16,160 nt of DNA, from positions 1 through 16,160 of the forward strand of contig CAYWRQ010000056.1 of assembly GCA_964460915.1 (NCBI GenBank), read 5' to 3'. Positions 1 to 5,699 of this stretch are shown in pieces; within the stretch, counting starts at the first letter, position 1; the number at the start of each line of letters is the position of its first letter. A program made the translations under genes and the position numbers. Under the pieces are notes generated by a model. That model was not told where the DNA came from and searched no databases. It was given only the letters and a program-made list of their open reading frames with translations. This DNA is from Faecivivens sp964460915. Its GTDB lineage: Bacteria; Bacillota; Clostridia; Oscillospirales; Ruminococcaceae.

Positions 1-99
1 TCGCTATGGTCCTTTTTTTTACTACTGCAACTTCATTTTACAATCCGCGATTTTTCTTTGTTGATATTATCATAATAGATTTTTCACAAAATGGAAAGA

Positions 100-134
100 G
101 ACGATTTTCGGATTTTATAGGACGATTTTCGGAT
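100..134. promoter_or_regulatory. Two 14-bp direct repeats, candidate response-regulator site
   Basis: GACGATTTTCGGAT occurs exactly at 100-113 and again at 121-134, a 21-bp period that puts both copies on the same helix face. The pair ends 16 bp before the -35 hexamer of the kinase promoter. AraC-type regulators are known to bind direct repeats about two helical turns apart, upstream of -35. The inference is that this is the binding site of the AraC-type response regulator encoded at 2207-3253. The repeats are seen directly; the binder is inferred. Confidence 0.55.
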
Positions 135-150
135 GATTTCTCTTTTCGTA

Positions 151-180
151 TTGAAGATTTTATGTGCATTATGCTAGAAT
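151..180 (+). promoter_or_regulatory. Promoter of the sensor kinase gene
   Basis: A -35 TTGAAG (151-156) and a -10 TAGAAT (175-180) are separated by 18 bp. The -10 is preceded by TGC (172-174), which gives an extended -10. Transcription would start near 187, leaving a leader of about 90 nt that contains the 17-bp tandem repeat. Confidence 0.6.
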
Positions 181-215
181 GAATTTTAGAAAATCATGAA
201 TAATCCGATCAAATC

Positions 216-249
216 CTTCTATGCTTATCATACTTCTATGCTTATCATA
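216..249. repeat. Perfect 17-bp tandem duplication in the kinase leader
   Basis: CTTCTATGCTTATCATA is present twice with no spacer, at 216-232 and 233-249. The duplication lies between the predicted transcription start and the ribosome site (AGGAGG-like, 263-269) of the kinase gene. It may be a recent slippage duplication or a doubled regulatory element. Confidence 0.85.
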
Positions 250-277
250 ACGTTCTACTAAATGGAGGTGCGCGGAC

Positions 278-2113
278 GTGTCATTATGGGGCCGTTTCAA
301 CAGTAGGAAGTTGTCTTCCAGACATAAGATTAATTATTCCCTGCAAAACGGATTGATTCTTTCTTTTATGTTGGTGTGCGGAGCAATGGTTACAATTTTC
401 CTATATTATGTCTTTGGAGTTGTCCATGTGGCCAGTGAGCAGGCAGAAGACAGTTTCCAACGGATTACGGGTGCGTCGCAGGAGCGGATTGAGCATATTT
501 TGACATCTTCCCAGGAATCTGCTCAGCTGGCTGCGTATTCTTCTGTTGTTCAGCAATATCTTCTGTCTGAACAGCCCAGTATAGTGCTCAATGCCAAATC
601 CGCTGTATCTGATACAATGACTTACATTAGCGTTTATGGCGATGGCTTTACCGACATTGTTCTTCTTTCCAATCGCGGAAGGAAAATATCGATCACCAAT
701 TCGTATATTGATATCATAGAAGAAGCTGTAACGGTGGCTGGACTGGAGGACGAGATGGTCTTCCGGACTCCGTTTTTTTCCCCGATTATCGAGTACAGCG
801 GGGAAAAATATGTTGTATTTCTGTTTCCAGTCTATGGCAACATTGATGGATATCGGTACCAGTATAATCCGATTATCTGCGGTGTCATCTATAAACTGAG
901 CGCACTTTTAGACAGTTCGTTCCTTTCTACTTATTCAGATAGTTTGGTTTTCCTTTGCGAGGAAGGTATACCTGTTGTTAGCTCGAGAGAATTGTCGGAG
1001 GAAGAGCAGAATTTTTTTGCTCAGATAGATGTAAATTCACAGGAGCTTTTATGGACTTTTGGGAATGAGCAGTATTATGTCAACGGTATGCAGATTGAAC
1101 ATTCTAACTGGGAATTGGTATATCTGACGCCGAAACAATCTGTTATGGCCTCCTTGGATCAGATGCGCAGTCTTGTGATCATGATTACGATGGTAGTAAT
1201 TTTAGCGATAATGGTACTGATACTGACGATCCTGATAACAGTCCGCAGGGATATTTATAACATGACAGAGGATATCCGTCAATCCGGTACGGAACACTGC
1301 ATGGTTCGGCACCCAGTGATTGCGGAGTTGAAACCAATTTCCGCAGTAATCAACAGTACAATGATCGAGCTGCGCGAATCTATGCAGCGAGAGCAGAAAT
1401 TGATCGCGAACAGCTATGAGGCGCGGTTATCCCAGATCCAAGCGGAGATGCTTGCCTATAGGAGTCAGATTAATCCGCATTTTCTTTTTAATACACTAGA
1501 ATCAGTGCGTGCGCTTGCTCACCAGTATGGAGCTTCGCTAGTAGAGCAGCTGGTGGGCGATATGTCGCAAATGTGCCGGTATTCGCTGTATTCCCCGACG
1601 ATGGTGAAGCTGGAGGATGAGTTGGGAAACCTGGGCAGCTACCTCTCGGTGATGGACGTCCGTTTTCCTGGCCGCTACCGGGTTTTGGAGGATATTGAGC
1701 CGGATACCCTTTCGTGGCCGGTCCTCTCGATGCTTTTGCAGCCGCTGGCGGAAAATATCCTGCTCCATGCTTTTGTAGGCCGGCGGGGAGGGATTATGCT
1801 GGTGCAGACCTTTATCCGGGATGAAAGGCTGGTGATCCGGCTGGCGGATAACGGCATCGGTATGCCGGAGGATGTGCTGGACGCGATCGTGCGCAAGATG
1901 AAAAACACCGAGGACGAAACGGCCAGGCTCAGCAGCGGTCCGGATTATGCGGCGGACCAGAAGATCAGCATCGGCCTTCCCAATATTTACCGGCGGCTGA
2001 AGCTGACCTTTGGAGAGCACGCGCACCTGGTTATCCGCTCAAAGGAAGGCTATTATACGGTCGTGGAGTTGCACATCCCGCGCAATTCCGGGCGAGAAAA
2101 AGAGACGGCATAG
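278..2113 (+). CDS. Membrane sensor histidine kinase, YesM type (His_kinase/HATPase_c)
   Basis: This is a 611-residue membrane histidine kinase that should phosphorylate an AraC-type response regulator, very likely the one encoded tail-to-tail at 2207-3253. The first transmembrane segment is about residues 28-50. An extracellular sensing region of about 245 residues follows, and the second transmembrane segment is about 298-322. Next come a linker and the His_kinase (PF06580) motif INPHFLFNTLE, with phospho-accepting His401. The ATPase N-box has Glu492/Asn493 (PLAENILLHAF) and the G1 box has Asp524 (DNGIGMP); IGLPNIYRRL follows. The start is GTG at 278, placed by a GGAGG ribosome site at 264-268. 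In this family the ligand is often a sugar or oligosaccharide, but here it is unknown. The sensor half is visibly more AT-rich than the kinase half. The stop codon (TAG, 2111-2113) lies inside a hairpin. Confidence 0.93.
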   Translation: MSLWGRFNSRKLSSRHKINYSLQNGLILSFMLVCGAMVTIFLYYVFGVVHVASEQAEDSFQRITGASQERIEHILTSSQESAQLAAYSSVVQQYLLSEQPSIVLNAKSAVSDTMTYISVYGDGFTDIVLLSNRGRKISITNSYIDIIEEAVTVAGLEDEMVFRTPFFSPIIEYSGEKYVVFLFPVYGNIDGYRYQYNPIICGVIYKLSALLDSSFLSTYSDSLVFLCEEGIPVVSSRELSEEEQNFFAQIDVNSQELLWTFGNEQYYVNGMQIEHSNWELVYLTPKQSVMASLDQMRSLVIMITMVVILAIMVLILTILITVRRDIYNMTEDIRQSGTEHCMVRHPVIAELKPISAVINSTMIELRESMQREQKLIANSYEARLSQIQAEMLAYRSQINPHFLFNTLESVRALAHQYGASLVEQLVGDMSQMCRYSLYSPTMVKLEDELGNLGSYLSVMDVRFPGRYRVLEDIEPDTLSWPVLSMLLQPLAENILLHAFVGRRGGIMLVQTFIRDERLVIRLADNGIGMPEDVLDAIVRKMKNTEDETARLSSGPDYAADQKISIGLPNIYRRLKLTFGEHAHLVIRSKEGYYTVVELHIPRNSGREKETA

Positions 2114-2125
2114 GAATATGCCGTC
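2104..2125. terminator. Hairpin spanning the kinase stop codon
   Basis: GACGGCATA (2104-2112) pairs perfectly with TATGCCGTC (2117-2125) around a GGAA tetraloop. The arm includes part of the TAG stop. No T-run follows, so this is not a classical intrinsic terminator. It could instead be a 3'-end stabilising hairpin. Confidence 0.35.
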
Positions 2126-2206
2126 CCGGAGTGTGGATGAAATTAGAAGTAAGCCCTCTTTGCCGGTGCAGCTGTTCCTTAAAAAGCCGGAGGGCCGCCG
2201 CAAAGG

Positions 2207-3253
2207 TCAGCTATATCGCTTTTCTTTGCGGTAGAGGTCGGGCGTAATGCCAACCTCCGCCTTAAAATGGCGTCCAAAGTAGGAATAATCGCTGTAGCCG
2301 CATTGGTAGGCAACCTCCCGCAGGGTAATGTGGCTTTTTTCCAGCAGCCGCTTTGCACGGTGGATCCGGATCCTGCGCAAAAATCCGAGGATGGTATCAC
2401 CGGTTTGCTTCTTGAAAAGGTCGCAAAGATATGTTTCGGTCAGATAAAAGTGGCTGGCAAGGTCTTTCAGCGTGATATCTTCGCCCATATGCTCCACCAG
2501 GTACAGCTGGATGTCCGCAGCGGACAGCTGGTTTTTTCCGAGTGGGGTTGAAGGCGCGAAAAGGAAACCCCCGTCCAGTGAAGCGGAAGCGGTTTGGATC
2601 AAATAGTCCGCGTCGGAAAAATCCTGCGCGCAGATGCTGACGCCGATGTCGGGCGGAAGGGGAGAAGGGATCCGGTCGGTTAAAACGCCGTATAACTCCC
2701 CGATTTGGATAAACTGACGGTGTTCTGTCTGGTCGGCGGAGGGCATCAAATAAATTCTGCTTTCAGATAAGAGCAGATAGCAGGAATTTACCCCCCCCCA
2801 TGGGGTTTGAAACTCTGGGGTTTTCGGATCAACCTGTAAAGGGGGAGGAGGTTCCGGATTAAAGTGTTCTGTCGTATCCAGCTTTTGGCGCAGGAGGGCG
2901 GCCGCCTCCCGTACTTCTTCTTCGACAAGGGGCTTCAGAATATAATGGACCGCGGAAAGGCGGAGCGCCTCCCGTGCAACCTCAAAATCAGAGTAAGCGC
3001 TGACGACGACACACTGTACGGGAAAGATGCTTTGCAGCCTGCGGATCAGCTGAATCCCGGACATATCTGGCATCCGAATGTCCGTTATGACGGCGTCCGG
3101 CCGGACCTGCGGAGCGGATCGGAGCGCATCGGCCCCACATTCGCATCGGGCCACGACGGTAAAGCCTTCCGCTTCCCAGTCAATGATTTCCGCAAGGCCG
3201 CTTAAGGCCCACGGTTCATCATCTACCAACATGAGTTTGTATTTTTCCAGCAT
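2207..3253 (-). CDS. Response regulator, receiver + AraC-type DNA-binding domain (YesN type)
   Basis: This 348-residue regulator is the likely partner of the adjacent YesM-type kinase. The receiver domain spans residues 4-120, with acidic Asp11/Asp12, phospho-acceptor Asp58 (ITDIRMPDMSG), Ser85 and Lys107 (ILKP), so it looks functional. A variable linker of about 130 residues follows. The C-terminal AraC domain is about 250-348, with two helix-turn-helix units (about 262-283 and 310-332, AYQCGYSDYSYFGRHFK). The ATG at 3253 is chosen because the receiver begins right there and AAAGGA lies about 10 nt upstream; an open frame to 3328 would add 25 non-homologous residues. It is shorter than many YesN proteins because the linker is short. 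It carries a run of eight G (2791-2798 on the opposite strand) in the linker. Confidence 0.92.
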   Translation of the reverse strand: MLEKYKLMLVDDEPWALSGLAEIIDWEAEGFTVVARCECGADALRSAPQVRPDAVITDIRMPDMSGIQLIRRLQSIFPVQCVVVSAYSDFEVAREALRLSAVHYILKPLVEEEVREAAALLRQKLDTTEHFNPEPPPPLQVDPKTPEFQTPWGGVNSCYLLLSESRIYLMPSADQTEHRQFIQIGELYGVLTDRIPSPLPPDIGVSICAQDFSDADYLIQTASASLDGGFLFAPSTPLGKNQLSAADIQLYLVEHMGEDITLKDLASHFYLTETYLCDLFKKQTGDTILGFLRRIRIHRAKRLLEKSHITLREVAYQCGYSDYSYFGRHFKAEVGITPDLYRKEKRYS

Positions 3254-3283
3254 GGGCTTTTCATTCCTTTTGCCATTTTTTCT

Positions 3284-3289
3284 ATTATA
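3284..3289 (-). promoter_or_regulatory. -10 element of the response-regulator gene
   Basis: On the minus strand this reads TATAAT, 30 nt before the ATG at 3253. The region 17 bp further up (3307-3312) reads TAGGAT, a poor -35. The promoter may therefore need an activator or be weak. Confidence 0.4.
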
Positions 3290-3346
3290 CCACAAAAACC
3301 GGGTAAATCCTAGGGGAAAATTGGACATTTTCGTGATTTCCCCCTT

Positions 3347-3362
3347 TGATAGAATATTCTAT
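3347..3362 (+). promoter_or_regulatory. Extended -10 overlapping a perfect 14-bp palindrome, MBL gene
   Basis: TGATAGAAT (3347-3355) matches an extended -10 sequence. Positions 3349-3362 form the exact palindrome ATAGAATATTCTAT, covering the -10 and the probable start site. This is the expected position for a repressor operator on the hydrolase gene. The palindrome is seen; the operator role is inferred. Confidence 0.4.
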
Positions 3363-3381
3363 AGAAGAAAGGATGACTGTC

Positions 3382-4287
3382 ATGATCATCGAAAAACAGG
3401 GTCAAATGGGTCAAAACCAATTGGAGGAGCTCCGTGCGGCGGGGAAAGCCCGCAGGTATGACTGCGATCCGTTGGTGGAGGTATTTTCCGTCACCGAGGG
3501 CGTCTATTCGATCCTCAGCAAAAGCCCCGGGCTGGGCGGGGATGCCTGGATGCATCTGGTAATCGGTGCGGAAAAGGCAATCCTGATCGACACCGGCTTT
3601 GGCATCGGGGACCTGAAGGCGCTGGTGGAGACGCTGACCGATAAGCCGTACGAGGTGTTCAACACCCATTTCCACGGGGACCACGTCCTGGGCAATGTCC
3701 AGTTCCCGCGGGTGTATATCCACCGGTATGACGAGCAGCCGCTGCGGGCCATGATGACGCCGGAGGGCGGGCGGAATTTTGTCCCCACGGAGGGGAGCTA
3801 TTTTACCCCGGCTGATCTTGTACCCTTCCATCCTTATGAGATTGTCCCGGTCGACGAGGGATATACCTTCGATTTGGGCGGCGGCGAGATTTTGGAGGTA
3901 GTCCATGTCCCGGGCCACAGCGCCGGGTGCGCGGGGCTTCTCGACCATAAGAAGCGGATTTTGTTCAGCGGGGACTCGATCTGCTCGACCCCGACCTTTA
4001 TTTTTGGCCAGCTGCCCGGCGGGGAATACTCCGACTATATGACGATCCGCGCCTATAAAACGGGGCTGGAGCGGCTGATGGGCCGGATTGATGCGTTTGA
4101 CAGCCTGTATCCCGGCCATGCGCTGCTGGGTACGCCAAAGGAAATTGTCGGCGATACGATTCGGGTATGCGAATCGATCATCGCGGACCCCTCCGTCTTT
4201 GACGACCGGCTTCAGTTTGGCGAACGCAGCGGCCTGATCCGTAAGATCGGCTGGGGATCGATTGCGTTCTCGAAAGAACGGGTTTAA
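3382..4287 (+). CDS. Metallo-beta-lactamase-fold hydrolase
   Basis: This 301-residue soluble protein belongs to the metallo-beta-lactamase superfamily. The metal motif HFHGDH is at residues 96-101. It is preceded by the typical strand ending ILIDTGFG (68-74) and followed by a second His in VPGHSAGC, an Asp in LFSGDSIC and a late His in YPGHAL. These are the ligands of a two-metal hydrolase. The substrate cannot be read from sequence: superfamily members cleave thioesters, lactones, phosphoesters or beta-lactams. There is no signal peptide, so a cytoplasmic location is likely. ATG 3382 is preferred over ATG 3373 and TTG 3346, because the AGAAAGG site (3366-3372) lies 9 nt before it and abuts 3373. 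The gene is divergent from the response regulator and convergent with LacI. Confidence 0.88.
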   Translation: MIIEKQGQMGQNQLEELRAAGKARRYDCDPLVEVFSVTEGVYSILSKSPGLGGDAWMHLVIGAEKAILIDTGFGIGDLKALVETLTDKPYEVFNTHFHGDHVLGNVQFPRVYIHRYDEQPLRAMMTPEGGRNFVPTEGSYFTPADLVPFHPYEIVPVDEGYTFDLGGGEILEVVHVPGHSAGCAGLLDHKKRILFSGDSICSTPTFIFGQLPGGEYSDYMTIRAYKTGLERLMGRIDAFDSLYPGHALLGTPKEIVGDTIRVCESIIADPSVFDDRLQFGERSGLIRKIGWGSIAFSKERV

Positions 4288-4311
4288 GCGTATTATAAGC
4301 ATATCCTATGA

Positions 4312-4355
4312 AATAACCTCGTCCATGTTCCGTTTCAAACATGGACGAGGTTATT
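4312..4355. terminator. Bidirectional intrinsic terminator, 18-bp perfect stem
   Basis: The arms at 4312-4329 and 4338-4355 are exact reverse complements with an 8-nt loop. The stem base is A/T-rich (AATAA/TTATT), which gives a short U-rich tail in both directions. It lies between the convergent hydrolase and LacI genes and touches the LacI stop codon, so it probably ends both transcripts. Confidence 0.85.
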
Positions 4356-5470
4356 CATTGTTCGTTTCTCTGACAAATGCCGATCGTTTCCCGTTCTACG
4401 AGTTTTACATCAATCTGGATTATTTGGCTGCGCATTTCCGGGTCTTCAATCGCCCGCTGTAAAAGTTTGACAGCCGCCGCAGCCTTTTCATCAATATTCT
4501 GTGCGACGGTGGTCAGCTTCGGCATGAGCAGGGATGCTGCCGGAATATCGTCGTAGCCGATGACGCTCATTTCCTCCGGGACGCGGATGCCCTTTTCCCG
4601 CAGCCGCAGCAGAACACCAATGGCGAGATTATCCGAAGTCGCGAAAACCGCCGTCGGCCGTCTGTCCGGTGGGAGCCGCAGGATCTCGTCACAGCATCTT
4701 TTCCCGCCCTCATAGGTGTTGGGAAAACCGAAGACCAGTTCCGGGTTTTCGGCGATCGAGCTGTCCCGGAGGGCGGCCTGGTAGCCCTGATAGCGGCTGA
4801 AAATAACGCTGGAAAGGGAGATTGCGCTCGGTATGGTGGTGCTGATGAAGGCGATCCGCCGGTGCCCGTGCCGGATACAGGCCTCCGCCGCGAGGTAGCC
4901 GCCGCGGTAGTCGTTGACCACGACCGACAGCATTGGGAGGTCCGGGTAGTTCCGGTCGATCATGACGATGGGGCAGGAGCTGGCCTGCAGGAGCCTGCGG
5001 TTGAGGGTATCGTCGATCATCGGCGTGATCATAATGCATCCGTCTACCTGCCAGTTGCGCTGCAGGTCCAGTACCTCCTCCAGCCGCTGGAAGGAGCGGA
5101 GCATGACGTAATACCCTTTGCTTTTCAGCTTTGCCTCCAGCAGCCCGGTCAGCAGGCTAGAATAATGGTCGGAGAGGCAGTTTACCTGCTGTTCCGGCGG
5201 GCTGGACCATTCCGGACCGGCAAAGGAACCCTGGACGCCTGGAAGGGTATCGGGAGGAAGGGCATAAATCGGCAGCAGGATGGCGATGATGCGGGAATTG
5301 CGCGCAGAAAGGCTGCGGGCGGACATATTGGGGGTATAGTGGTATTTATCGATAATGGCCTGTACCCGTTTGCGGGTTTCCTCGGAAACCTTGTCATCGT
5401 TATGGTTGATGACGTTGGAAACGGTCATTGCGCTGACGCCGGCTTCTGCGGCAATCTGTTTGAGAGTCAT
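4355..5470 (-). CDS. LacI-family transcriptional regulator
   Basis: This 371-residue repressor has the LacI layout. Residues 1-21 form the helix-turn-helix (MTLKQIAAEAGVSAMTVSNV). A hinge helix follows near 45-55 (NMSARSLS). The rest is a periplasmic-binding-protein-like sugar-sensing domain, with MIDRNYPDL, the VVNDYRGGYLA segment and AVFATSDNLAIGVL. ATG 5470 is preferred because the DNA-binding motif begins at residue 2 and AAAGGA sits 11 nt upstream; a GTG at 5494 would add eight residues. It lies downstream of the amylosucrase-type gene in the same direction but has its own promoter and is separated by a terminator. The likely role is sugar-responsive control of that gene; the effector is unknown. 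Confidence 0.93.
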   Translation of the reverse strand: MTLKQIAAEAGVSAMTVSNVINHNDDKVSEETRKRVQAIIDKYHYTPNMSARSLSARNSRIIAILLPIYALPPDTLPGVQGSFAGPEWSSPPEQQVNCLSDHYSSLLTGLLEAKLKSKGYYVMLRSFQRLEEVLDLQRNWQVDGCIMITPMIDDTLNRRLLQASSCPIVMIDRNYPDLPMLSVVVNDYRGGYLAAEACIRHGHRRIAFISTTIPSAISLSSVIFSRYQGYQAALRDSSIAENPELVFGFPNTYEGGKRCCDEILRLPPDRRPTAVFATSDNLAIGVLLRLREKGIRVPEEMSVIGYDDIPAASLLMPKLTTVAQNIDEKAAAAVKLLQRAIEDPEMRSQIIQIDVKLVERETIGICQRNEQ

Positions 5471-5503
5471 GATGGGCGTATCCTTTCGATTCACGATAAA
5501 CTC

Positions 5504-5532
5504 AGTATACCCGTTTTTGCGCAGAAAAGCAA
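5504..5532 (-). promoter_or_regulatory. LacI gene promoter
   Basis: On the minus strand TTGCTT (5527-5532) and TATACT (5504-5509) are separated by 17 bp. They sit 34 nt before the ATG at 5470 and downstream of the amylosucrase terminator, so LacI is expressed separately. Confidence 0.65.
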
Positions 5533-5558
5533 GATTTTCTGTACGGAAAAGGCAGTCA

Positions 5559-5605
5559 AAAAACCTTCCGGCGGATAGGCGGGCCGTATCTGCCGGAAGG
5601 TTTTT
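5559..5605. terminator. Intrinsic terminator of the amylosucrase gene
   Basis: AAAAACCTTCCGGC (5559-5572) is the exact complement of 5592-5605. The stem extends inward through a G-T wobble and four more pairs to a loop near 5578-5586. The A-run on the left becomes the U-run for leftward transcription from the gene ending at 5700. The structure is near-symmetric. Confidence 0.85.
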
Positions 5606-5699
5606 GCGGGCGGATCAAAATGCATACGGAAGGGAAGGCCCATTATCATTGCAGTGGCGCCCGTTTGTTAGAAGGAAAAATTGTACCGCCGGGTCGGTT

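Noticed and set aside
3310..4302. Leftward 330-codon open frame opposite the metallo-hydrolase
   Set aside because: The opposite strand carries clear metal-binding motifs; this frame has low-complexity composition and no recognisable domain.
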